DNA of 11,752 nt from Candidatus Nitrosopumilus sp. (lineage in GTDB: Archaea > Thermoproteota > Nitrososphaeria > Nitrososphaerales > Nitrosopumilaceae): the NCBI GenBank assembly GCA_022758935.1, contig JAEMQG010000105.1, positions 1 to 11,752 of the forward strand. The letters run 5' to 3'. Below are positions 1 to 5,234 of this stretch, in pieces. Positions within the stretch are counted from its first letter, which is position 1; the number at the start of each line of letters is the position of its first letter. The notes under the pieces were generated by a model. The model searched no databases, had not been told where the DNA came from, and saw nothing but the letters and a program-made list of their open reading frames with translations. The position numbers and the translations under genes are program-made.

Positions 1-77
1 GAATATCCTTTTTTATCCATGTAATAATGGACAATTCTATTGTACAATATTTCTGGATTAAATTGTTTTTCTAACAA
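1..77 (-). CDS. Unidentified protein, N-terminal 25 codons only (runs off left edge)
   Basis: An open frame reads leftward from a TTG whose last base directly abuts the TAA stop of the RAM-domain gene, so the two are almost certainly co-transcribed and translationally coupled. A GGGTGG element (85-90) lies 7 bases upstream and can act as a Shine-Dalgarno site. The visible peptide begins MLEKQFNPEILYNRIVHYYM and continues DKKGYS, a hydrophilic, helix-like sequence with the composition of a real protein and no stop before the edge. An ATG 20 codons in would leave almost nothing in view, so the TTG is preferred. I do not recognise a family from 25 residues. The lack of a gap makes a real gene likely, although a chance open frame of this length cannot be excluded. 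Confidence 0.6.
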   Translation of the reverse strand, partial: MLEKQFNPEILYNRIVHYYMDKKGY

Positions 78-323
78 TTACTTTCCACCCTGTGACGGGA
101 TATAGTGTAAGGTAATGGTGGAACGAATTTTTTGAATCTTTCTGATTTTATTGGTAATGGCTACATCCAGATCTTCTTTGGATTTTGATTCTACCTTGCA
201 AAATATATCATAAATTCCATATGTTCCTCTGACCTCTTTTATCTCTGGAATATTCATAATTTCTTTAATGATCTGTTCTTCTGATCCAAGATCACATTGT
301 ATCAGAATGTATGCTATTTCCAA
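78..323 (-). CDS. Stand-alone Lrp/AsnC ligand-binding (RAM) domain protein
   Basis: The 81-aa product matches the C-terminal effector-binding and oligomerisation domain of Lrp/AsnC regulators: a first beta strand AYILIQCDLG (residues 4-13), a helix with EEQIIKEIMNIP, the GTYGIYDIFCKVE strand pair (33-45, the usual GxYDxxxxV region), a second helix (49-64) and a last strand with ITLHYIP. The helix-turn-helix half of a full Lrp protein is absent. Such single-domain RAM proteins are known in archaea and may bind amino acids or co-assemble with full-length Lrp paralogues; that role here is inference. The start is TTG, because a TAA codon sits immediately upstream in frame and an AGAGG element (331-335) is 7 bases away. 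The next gene starts right at its stop codon. Confidence 0.88.
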   Translation of the reverse strand: MEIAYILIQCDLGSEEQIIKEIMNIPEIKEVRGTYGIYDIFCKVESKSKEDLDVAITNKIRKIQKIRSTITLHYIPSQGGK

Positions 324-326
324 TTA

Positions 327-422
327 TTAACCTCTAATTCTCTCCCTTCTATAATTTGTTCTTTCATGACAATTGCATCTACATGATGGTTCCTCATATT
401 TGTCTATCATTTTTCTAATCAT
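327..422 (-). CDS. Possible 31-aa Cys/His-rich small protein upstream of the RAM-domain gene
   Basis: An ATG-started frame of 31 codons ends in TAA three bases before the TTG of the RAM-domain gene. The peptide starts MIRKMIDKYEEPSCRCNCHE; Cys14, Cys16, Cys18 and His19 form a dense CxCxCH cluster of a kind that could bind a metal ion, and the last eleven residues are strongly basic (RTNYRRERIRG). A TATA-like TTAAAAAT (460-467) lies about 40 bases upstream of the ATG. The spacing to the next gene is what an operon would show. The frame is short, has no clear Shine-Dalgarno site and overlaps the leader needed by the RAM-domain gene, so it may be chance. No family recognised. Confidence 0.33.
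   Translation of the reverse strand: MIRKMIDKYEEPSCRCNCHERTNYRRERIRG
331..335 (-). promoter_or_regulatory. Ribosome binding site fixing the TTG start of the RAM-domain gene
   Basis: Read on the minus strand this is AGAGG, seven bases before the TTG. It settles the non-ATG start together with the in-frame TAA just upstream. A TATA-like AAATTATAG lies about 26-34 bases before the same TTG, so a leaderless transcript is an alternative reading. Confidence 0.55.
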
Positions 423-578
423 ATTATAATTAGATAATTAAGATATTTCAAGACTATCTATTTTTAACTAAGCAATTATCTGTTTTATGTTATTTATCTT
501 AAAACCTATTAATATTTTTAGAACAGATTGTACAAATTTTTAGTTATAATTTAAGTATGAGGCTAACCCAATTTTATT
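423..578. other. AT-rich intergenic region with outward-facing promoters
   Basis: This stretch is very AT-rich and holds no convincing reading frame. It should carry the promoter of the leftward cluster (TTAAAAAT read on the minus strand, 460-467) and that of the possible rightward 32-aa ORF (TTATAATT, 544-551). No tRNA, inverted repeat or riboswitch-like structure was seen. Confidence 0.5.
544..551 (+). promoter_or_regulatory. TATA-like element before the 32-aa ORF
   Basis: TTATAATT lies 28-35 bases before the ATG at 579. This distance fits an archaeal TATA box giving a transcript with an untranslated leader of only a few bases. It is the main support that something is transcribed rightward here. 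Confidence 0.45.
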
Positions 579-677
579 ATGTGCGAAACTCTGGACGAAA
601 TTCATGATGCACAACTAGCTGCAGTTATAGCAAAAATGAGAAACACTAAAACAGTAAAATCTAGCGTGGTTTGTTAA
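579..677 (+). CDS. Possible 32-aa small protein
   Basis: An ATG-to-TAA frame encodes 32 residues beginning MCETLDEIHDAQLAAVIAKM and ending in TVKSSVVC. The first 20 residues could form an amphipathic helix, and Cys is found at positions 2 and 32. A TATA-like TTATAATT sits about 31 bases upstream, fitting the near-leaderless arrangement seen for other genes here. The stop lies 5 bases from the stop of the convergent glycerate kinase, which suits the compact layout. The ORF is short, has no recognised relative and could be a non-coding transcript or chance. An overlapping 16-codon frame from the ATG at 557 is less plausible because the TATA-like element is too close to it. Confidence 0.4.
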   Translation: MCETLDEIHDAQLAAVIAKMRNTKTVKSSVVC

Positions 678-682
678 TAATA

Positions 683-1960
683 TTATTTCAATATTATGCC
701 AATGTCCATTAGATTTGTATGAGTGACATCTGTTCTTATGTTACTTTTTTGTTTTTGGAAAAATCTTCCAGAATCACTATTTTTTAGAAATTCTTTGATT
801 ATTAGAAGATCTATCTTGATGTTCTCTGTGATGGCACCTGCAAAAAGTGTATTTCCATCTATTCCATCAGTTCCCATAGATGCAATGACTAGTTTTTTTA
901 AATTTTGAGTGTTTTTTAAAATCCTCAAAACCAGTTCTTGATTTCTCCCTCCAGATCCCTTTCCAATAACTTCAACAGTTGTTTCTCCTCCAAAGACGAG
1001 GCAACTTTTTTCTTCATCTGGAATATTTTCCATAATTGTTTTTGTTGCATCTTTTATGTTGCCAAATATTTGCAATATTTTTGCTTTGTATCCCAACTCT
1101 TTGGCCTTAATTTCCATTGCTTCTAGACAGTCCATATTATTTGCAATTATGTGATTTGTTATTTTTATTTTTTTTGGAGTTTCTGGAATTTTTTCTTTAA
1201 ATCCATCTTCTAGTCGTTGTAAAACCTCTAATGGAATTTTATGTCTTAATTTGTATTTGTTGATTATATTCAGTGCTTCAAGGAAAGTCGTGTCATCCAT
1301 ATGTGTTGTTCCTGAGGCAATCGATGAAAGATCATCTCCTTCTACATCTGACATTACCAGTCCAATTCCATGACATTTGATATTCTCAACTAGTCTGCCA
1401 CCTTTTATTTTTGAGAGATGCTTTCTAATGCAATTAAATTCTTTAATGCTTACCCCCGATTTTAGTAAAATCTCAGTCACATAGATTTTATCATCCAGCG
1501 TTATGTCATCTGGAATGGCCATCAAAGACGAGCCTCCTCCTGAGACTAGAAAAATCACCAATTCACCATCTCTCCTATTTTGAAGAAATTTTGTTACTTC
1601 TTTAGCTGCCTTTACACTTGTCTGATCTGGTTTTGGATGACCTGAATTGAAAATCTGAAATTTCCTGCCCTTTATTTTTGACTTGGAGCCTTTTGGGATT
1701 ACTATAATTCCGCTTTTAATTGGAATAATTGCATTTAGAGATCTGGTCATAGAATCCGCTGCTTTTCCAAAAGCCACTGTATAGATGCCAGTATAATCTT
1801 CTAGTTTGATAACTGTATCATCAAGTTTGATTTCATCAGGGGTCACAAATTTTGGGATGATGTTCTCCGGATCTGCTGCTTTTAACCCCGCCTCTAGAAT
1901 TTCCAAACATTCTTTTTTCTTTTCACTGGTTGCCAAATCTTCATAATTTTGAATTATCAT
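683..1960 (-). CDS. Glycerate 2-kinase, MOFRL family (often misnamed hydroxypyruvate reductase)
   Basis: This 425-aa cytosolic enzyme should phosphorylate D-glycerate with ATP to 2-phosphoglycerate, linking glycerate to lower glycolysis/gluconeogenesis. Family motifs are in order: AFGKAA (63-68), a glycine-rich SGGGSSL loop (140-146), RKHLSKIKGGRL (179-190), SDVEGD (204-209), then the C-terminal MOFRL domain with GGETTV (324-329), GGRNQE (337-342) and GTDGIDG (363-369), and a TNLMD near the end. Length is normal for the family. The frame is open for 20 more codons up to an ATG at 2020, but that would overlap the divergent dehydrogenase start. The ATG at 1960 has a TATA-like TTATATC about 26 bases upstream and an AGGAG 10 bases upstream, so I use it. 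It shares its promoter region with the dehydrogenase. The normally Pro-containing GTDGxDGP is GTDGIDGN here, a minor change. Confidence 0.92.
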   Translation of the reverse strand: MIIQNYEDLATSEKKKECLEILEAGLKAADPENIIPKFVTPDEIKLDDTVIKLEDYTGIYTVAFGKAADSMTRSLNAIIPIKSGIIVIPKGSKSKIKGRKFQIFNSGHPKPDQTSVKAAKEVTKFLQNRRDGELVIFLVSGGGSSLMAIPDDITLDDKIYVTEILLKSGVSIKEFNCIRKHLSKIKGGRLVENIKCHGIGLVMSDVEGDDLSSIASGTTHMDDTTFLEALNIINKYKLRHKIPLEVLQRLEDGFKEKIPETPKKIKITNHIIANNMDCLEAMEIKAKELGYKAKILQIFGNIKDATKTIMENIPDEEKSCLVFGGETTVEVIGKGSGGRNQELVLRILKNTQNLKKLVIASMGTDGIDGNTLFAGAITENIKIDLLIIKEFLKNSDSGRFFQKQKSNIRTDVTHTNLMDIGIILK

Positions 1961-1982
1961 ATGCCAAATTCTCCTACTGCAA

Positions 1983-1993
1983 GATATAATAAT
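1983..1993. promoter_or_regulatory. Shared bidirectional TATA-like core
   Basis: The run GATATAATAAT is AT-rich in both directions. It lies about 25-30 bases from the glycerate kinase ATG (1960, minus) and from the dehydrogenase ATG (2015, plus). Both transcripts would then be leaderless or nearly so, with the two polymerases competing for overlapping sites. This is inferred from spacing; no start site has been mapped. Confidence 0.55.
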
Positions 1994-2013
1994 AATCAAT
2001 GACACCATTGATT
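1994..2013. promoter_or_regulatory. Perfect 8-4-8 inverted repeat, candidate operator
   Basis: AATCAATG, spacer ACAC, then CATTGATT: the arms are exact reverse complements. The repeat ends one base before the dehydrogenase ATG and begins at the edge of the TATA-like core. A dimeric helix-turn-helix regulator (for example of the Lrp type) bound here would cover the dehydrogenase transcription start and flank the upstream promoter region of the glycerate kinase. An mRNA hairpin role is less likely if the transcript is leaderless, since the repeat would then not be transcribed. Confidence 0.5.
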
Positions 2014-2014
2014 C

Positions 2015-2959
2015 ATGCATACAGTACGTATTCCAAAAGTGATTAATTTTGGAAAAAATGCACTTGGTGAAACAGAATATCCAAAAAATGCCCTAGTTGT
2101 TACAACCGTTCCTCCCACACTTTCTGATAAATGGCTGGCCAAAATGGGTATCCAGGATTATATGCTGTATGATCAAGTAAAACCTGAACCATCTATTGAT
2201 GATGTCAAGGCTGTGATTTCGCAATTCAAAGACAAAAATCCATCAGCACTAATTGGATTGGGCGGAGGAAGTTCATTGGATGTAGTAAAATACGCTGCAC
2301 CAGAAATGAAAAAGGAAAAGATCTTAATTCCAACCACATTTGGAACTGGAGCTGAAATGACAACCTACTGCGTTTTGAAGTTTGATGGAAAAAAGAAATT
2401 ACTACGTGAAGACAGATTCCTTGCCGATATGGCTGTAGTGGATTCATACTTTATGGATGGCACTCCAGATCAAGTCCTCAAAAATTCTGTTTGTGATGCA
2501 TGTGCTCAAGCAACAGAAGGCTATGATAGCAAACTTGGCAATGACTTGACAAGAACATTGTGTAAACAAGCTTTTGAGATTCTATATGACGCAATAATGA
2601 ACAACAAACCAGAAAATTATCCATACGGTTCAATGTTATCTGGTATGGGATTCGGTAACTGCTCGACTACACTTGGACATGCATTGTCTTATGTATTCTC
2701 AAATGAGGGTGTACCGCACGGTTATTCCTTATCTTCTTGCACTACCGTAGCGCACAAGCACAACAAATCAATTTTTTATGATAGATTCAAGGAAGCCATG
2801 ACTAAGCTAGGCTTTGACAAATTGGTCCTAAAAGCAGACGTTTCAGAAGCCGCAGATACTGTTATGACTGACAGAGGACATTTGGATCCAAATCCAATTC
2901 CAATCTCAAAAGAAGATGTCATAAAATGTCTACAAGACATCAAATCCGGTAATCTGTAA
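2015..2959 (+). CDS. Group III (Fe-type) alcohol dehydrogenase, candidate semialdehyde reductase
   Basis: The 314-aa product has the dehydroquinate-synthase-like/Fe-ADH fold: a nucleotide-binding GLGGGSSLD (81-89), PTTFGTGAE (106-114), the metal-site helix starting at Asp161, and GHALSY...VPHG with His222 and His235. It should reduce an aldehyde with NAD(P)H in the cytosol. In Nitrosopumilus a member of this family serves as malonic (and possibly succinic) semialdehyde reductase of the 3-hydroxypropionate/4-hydroxybutyrate cycle; assigning this gene to that step is inference. The usual metal ligands are Asp, His, His, His. The residue four after Asp161 is Gln165, not His, and the His four after the third ligand is Tyr226. 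The protein is also shorter than the roughly 380 residues common in the family. The ATG has a TATA-like element about 27 bases upstream. It is divergent from glycerate kinase, hinting at linked C3 metabolism. Confidence 0.85.
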   Translation: MHTVRIPKVINFGKNALGETEYPKNALVVTTVPPTLSDKWLAKMGIQDYMLYDQVKPEPSIDDVKAVISQFKDKNPSALIGLGGGSSLDVVKYAAPEMKKEKILIPTTFGTGAEMTTYCVLKFDGKKKLLREDRFLADMAVVDSYFMDGTPDQVLKNSVCDACAQATEGYDSKLGNDLTRTLCKQAFEILYDAIMNNKPENYPYGSMLSGMGFGNCSTTLGHALSYVFSNEGVPHGYSLSSCTTVAHKHNKSIFYDRFKEAMTKLGFDKLVLKADVSEAADTVMTDRGHLDPNPIPISKEDVIKCLQDIKSGNL

Positions 2960-2971
2960 AAAATTCAGGTA

Positions 2972-2994
2972 TTTTTTACTTTTTTTCTATTTTA
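2972..2994 (+). terminator. T-rich archaeal terminator after the dehydrogenase
   Basis: Two T runs (six and seven bases) followed by TATTTTA begin 13 bases after the stop codon. Archaeal polymerase commonly terminates at such oligo-T tracts without a hairpin. The next gene has its own TATA-like element, which supports separate transcription. Confidence 0.6.
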
Positions 2995-3028
2995 TTGATA
3001 AATGGCAAAATTGACAGAATTGCCTAAA

Positions 3029-3037
3029 CTTATTTAT
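3029..3037 (+). promoter_or_regulatory. TATA box that decides the start of the LLM oxidoreductase
   Basis: CTTATTTAT is centred 27 bases before the ATG at 3060, the standard distance for a leaderless archaeal gene. It overlaps the upstream in-frame ATG at 3036, so that ATG would not be in the mRNA. Confidence 0.6.
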
Positions 3038-3059
3038 GCTAATACTACACCGTATCTGT

Positions 3060-4163
3060 ATGATTACTGAAAAGCCGTTAAAATTCGGTATTCAAAATGG
3101 ATTAAATGTTGCAAGAGCAGGATACTCTGAAGACCAAATTCTAACTGCTTGCATGCTTGCTGATAAAACCGGTTATGACTCTATCTTCTATATGGATCAC
3201 ACCAATGTTCCTCAATGGAAAAATGCAATTGTTTTAGATCCATGGGTGATGCTATCTGCAATTGCGGCTGTCACAAATAATGTAGAATTGGGAACTTGTG
3301 TGACTGATGCTATCAGAAGACATCCATCAAACATTGCCCTAGCTGCAATTACCCTGGACAGAATTTCTAAAGGAAGAGCAATTTTGGGAATTGGTGCAGG
3401 TGAAGCTCAAAACCTAAAAGAATTTTGTATTCCATTTGAAAAACCAGTTTCTAAATGGGAAGAACAAATCCAAGTAATCAAAACTTTGTATGGTTCTACT
3501 CCTGATCACACTGTAGATTTTAACGGCAAATATTATAAATTAGAAGGCGCTTGTCTTCAAGCTCCTCCAATTAGAAAACCTTATCCTCCAACATACATGG
3601 CATCAGGTGGTACGCGTACTTTGGAACTTACAGGTAAACTAGGAGAGGGTTGGTTGCCAATAGGCTACACTCCAGAATTATTTGAAGATCACGCAAAACA
3701 AATTCAAGCATCTATGAATACACATAACAGAACCCAAAAAGAAAAAGATAATTTCCAATATGCTCTAGACATAGATGTTTATTTTTCTGAAGATGCAGAA
3801 GAATCATGGGCAAAAATGAAAGAAGCAGTAAAAGTGAGTTTGTTTAAACCAGAGGTACTGCGTGTTCACGGTATCAAAGAAATTGAGGGATTTGATTTTG
3901 TGAAATACTTTACAGAATATTCAATGTCTGATCAATCTTGGATTGTAAAAATGAGAGAAGCAGCAACAAAAATTCCTGATAAAATTGCTCGTTCATCAAC
4001 TGCTGTTGGCACACCTGATGATATAATTCCAACATTTGAGCGATTCATGAAAGCTGGAGTAAATCACTTTGTAATTAGATTCTGGGGTAAAAATTATTTT
4101 GGTTCAATTGACAAGTTTGCAAGCAATGTGATGCCATATTTACGCGAAAAACTGCAAAAATAA
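3060..4163 (+). CDS. LLM-class F420-dependent oxidoreductase (Mer-like)
   Basis: A 367-aa luciferase-like-monooxygenase TIM-barrel protein. It has the early strand LKFGIQNG (7-14), ADKTGYDSIFYMDH (34-47, the DH typical of the F420 branch), ELGTCVTDAIRRHP (76-89), ISKGRAILGIGAGEA (102-116), a long insertion segment with FNGKYYKLEGACLQ (154-167), PPTYMASGG (176-184) and GEGWLP (195-200). The family transfers hydride between coenzyme F420 and an organic substrate; the closest well-known members are methylene-tetrahydromethanopterin reductases. Thaumarchaea make F420 but are not methanogens, so the true substrate is unknown and a Mer label would overreach. The frame could start at an ATG at 3036, but the TATA box overlaps that codon, so 3060 is chosen. 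It is monocistronic by its surroundings. Confidence 0.88.
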   Translation: MITEKPLKFGIQNGLNVARAGYSEDQILTACMLADKTGYDSIFYMDHTNVPQWKNAIVLDPWVMLSAIAAVTNNVELGTCVTDAIRRHPSNIALAAITLDRISKGRAILGIGAGEAQNLKEFCIPFEKPVSKWEEQIQVIKTLYGSTPDHTVDFNGKYYKLEGACLQAPPIRKPYPPTYMASGGTRTLELTGKLGEGWLPIGYTPELFEDHAKQIQASMNTHNRTQKEKDNFQYALDIDVYFSEDAEESWAKMKEAVKVSLFKPEVLRVHGIKEIEGFDFVKYFTEYSMSDQSWIVKMREAATKIPDKIARSSTAVGTPDDIIPTFERFMKAGVNHFVIRFWGKNYFGSIDKFASNVMPYLREKLQK

Positions 4164-4183
4164 CATCTGACCTTGATAGGAAA

Positions 4184-4191
4184 TAATTTAC
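4184..4191 (+). promoter_or_regulatory. TATA-like element of the 77-aa protein
   Basis: TAATTTAC is centred 25-28 bases before the tandem ATG codons at 4212 and 4215, which fits a leaderless transcript starting at either one. Confidence 0.42.
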
Positions 4192-4211
4192 TTTACTAAT
4201 CTCCTGTAATT

Positions 4212-4445
4212 ATGATGGACGAAGAACTTTCAGAGGCAGTAAAAAAATGTCTAAAAATTTTAGAAGAAAATATTGACATTATGTCCAATCTTGAATTTGC
4301 TTTGGAAGACGAAAAAGAAAATGATCTAGTCTCAGATTTAGAACTACATAATCTATATGATATGACTGAGGATGTTGCAGCATCCGCAAAATTAAAACGC
4401 GCAGAATCCAATTTTATGCGTAGAAAATCAGAAGATTTTCAATAG
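4212..4445 (+). CDS. Small acidic helical protein, function unknown
   Basis: The 77-aa product is rich in Glu and Asp through residue 54 (EELSEAVKKCLKILEEN, then EFALEDEKENDLVSDLEL) and turns basic at the end (AKLKRAESNFMRRKSED). It looks fully helical, with heptad-like spacing of Leu and Ile, and has no signal peptide or membrane segment. No known domain is recognised. It has its own TATA-like element and starts at one of two adjacent ATG codons, 4212 or 4215. It converges on the winged-helix gene with only 8 bases between the stops. The coherent amino-acid composition and promoter support a real gene; a shadow frame on the opposite strand has no such support. It could be a partner or modulator of a larger protein, but nothing in the sequence says which. 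Confidence 0.72.
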   Translation: MMDEELSEAVKKCLKILEENIDIMSNLEFALEDEKENDLVSDLELHNLYDMTEDVAASAKLKRAESNFMRRKSEDFQ

Positions 4446-4453
4446 TAGTTAAT

Positions 4454-4879
4454 TTATGATTTGTGCGGTCGCCTGTTTTTACTTTTCATTCTATTATGTG
4501 ATTTTACCTGCCGTTTTTTCTGTTGTTTTTCCAATCTTTTTCTAGTTCTTTCTGTTGATTTGGTTTCACCTTGGATAACTTTGACTTTACTTCCATCTCT
4601 GAGCATTATTGGCTTTCCTTTGAATCTGTATTCTATATCGCGGCATTTTGCATAATATTTTCTTAAGCAAAAAAATATTCTGTTATTAGTACCGTGCATA
4701 TCTACAACTTCTTTAGATTTTTTCAAATCATTGAGAATGTTCCTTAGCAATCCTTTGTCTATATCTGTAATTCTATGTAACTCCCTAAACCAAATGAATT
4801 TTGAATTGCTTCCCCACTCCTCTAATATTCTAAGTGCAATGTATGTTGCTCTTTCTCTTTCTTCTTCTCTAGCGTCCAA
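4454..4879 (-). CDS. Winged-helix-like protein with a highly basic C-terminal tail
   Basis: The 141-aa protein has an N-terminal part (about 8-75) whose helix pattern fits a winged helix-turn-helix: ATYIALRILEEWGS, WFRELHRITDID, KGLLRNILNDLKKSKEVVDM and a strand-like NNRIFFCLRKYY. The tail from about residue 84 is dominated by Lys and Arg (STERTRKRLEKQQKKRQVKS and on to the end), which would bind nucleic acid without specificity. A DNA- or RNA-binding role is inferred; no family name is recognised. The start is taken as TTG, since an in-frame TAG lies eight codons upstream with no ATG or GTG after it. A TATA-like CCTAAAATA is 23-31 bases before it. The gene follows the coiled-coil gene by 48 bases on the same strand and may be read together with it. 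Confidence 0.72.
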   Translation of the reverse strand: MDAREEERERATYIALRILEEWGSNSKFIWFRELHRITDIDKGLLRNILNDLKKSKEVVDMHGTNNRIFFCLRKYYAKCRDIEYRFKGKPIMLRDGSKVKVIQGETKSTERTRKRLEKQQKKRQVKSHNRMKSKNRRPHKS

Positions 4880-4927
4880 CCCTCTTACTCTAAATATCCT
4901 CTATTTTAGGAATTTTAATTACTAGTA

Positions 4928-5152
4928 TTATTTTTTAGATTTATTTTTCATTTCTTTTAGTCTTGATTTTGTCACCTTGATTGATTGCCTTTGATTTTTT
5001 TCCATCTCTTTTGCAATGTTGTCTATTTTCAATATGATTTTTGATTGTTCTTCGGGCGAATTTGACTTTAAGAGTTTATTCCTCAGTGTTTTTAACTCCG
5101 ATGAATATTCTTTGAACTCATTTTTTAGTTCATCTAGATAAGGATCATTCAC
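4928..5152 (-). CDS. Small charged coiled-coil protein, function unknown
   Basis: The 74-aa product is almost wholly charged or helix-forming. Residues 5-30 (YLDELKNEFKEYSSELKTLR and on) and 35-55 show heptad-like hydrophobic spacing split by an SNSPEE turn, suggesting a helical hairpin. The last third is strongly basic (KVTKSRLKEMKNKSKK). It has no membrane segment or known catalytic motif. The start is GTG, with a TATA-like TAAAATA 22-28 bases upstream fitting a leaderless transcript. It lies just upstream of the winged-helix gene on the same strand, and both have basic C-termini, so a shared nucleic-acid context is possible but unproven. Confidence 0.68.
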   Translation of the reverse strand: MNDPYLDELKNEFKEYSSELKTLRNKLLKSNSPEEQSKIILKIDNIAKEMEKNQRQSIKVTKSRLKEMKNKSKK

Positions 5153-5203
5153 AAATTTTCTTTAATCAACCAGTATTTTAGGGATTTAGTATCCAAGATC
5201 TGT

Positions 5204-5213
5204 ATTTATAATA
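5204..5213 (+). promoter_or_regulatory. TATA box of the flavoprotein gene
   Basis: ATTTATAATA is centred about 27 bases before the TTG at 5235 and only 8 before the earlier TTG at 5217. This spacing favours 5235 as the leaderless start. Confidence 0.55.
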
Positions 5214-5234
5214 TAATTGATAAACATATGTGTA

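Noticed and set aside
557..607. 16-codon frame from the ATG at 557
   Set aside because: Very short and only about 10 bases from the TATA-like element, too near for initiation.
555..625. Possible C/D-box small RNA (ATGATG-like element near 610)
   Set aside because: The C-box match is imperfect and no paired D box or terminal stem could be found.
723..1126. Plus-strand open frames opposite the glycerate kinase
   Set aside because: Shadow frames rich in Phe, Ser and Cys without promoter or ribosome site, lying over a conserved enzyme gene.
1961..2020. Extension of the glycerate kinase by 20 codons to an ATG at 2020
   Set aside because: It would overlap the divergent dehydrogenase start and run through the shared promoter and inverted repeat; the extension is a hydrophobic stretch not expected in this family.
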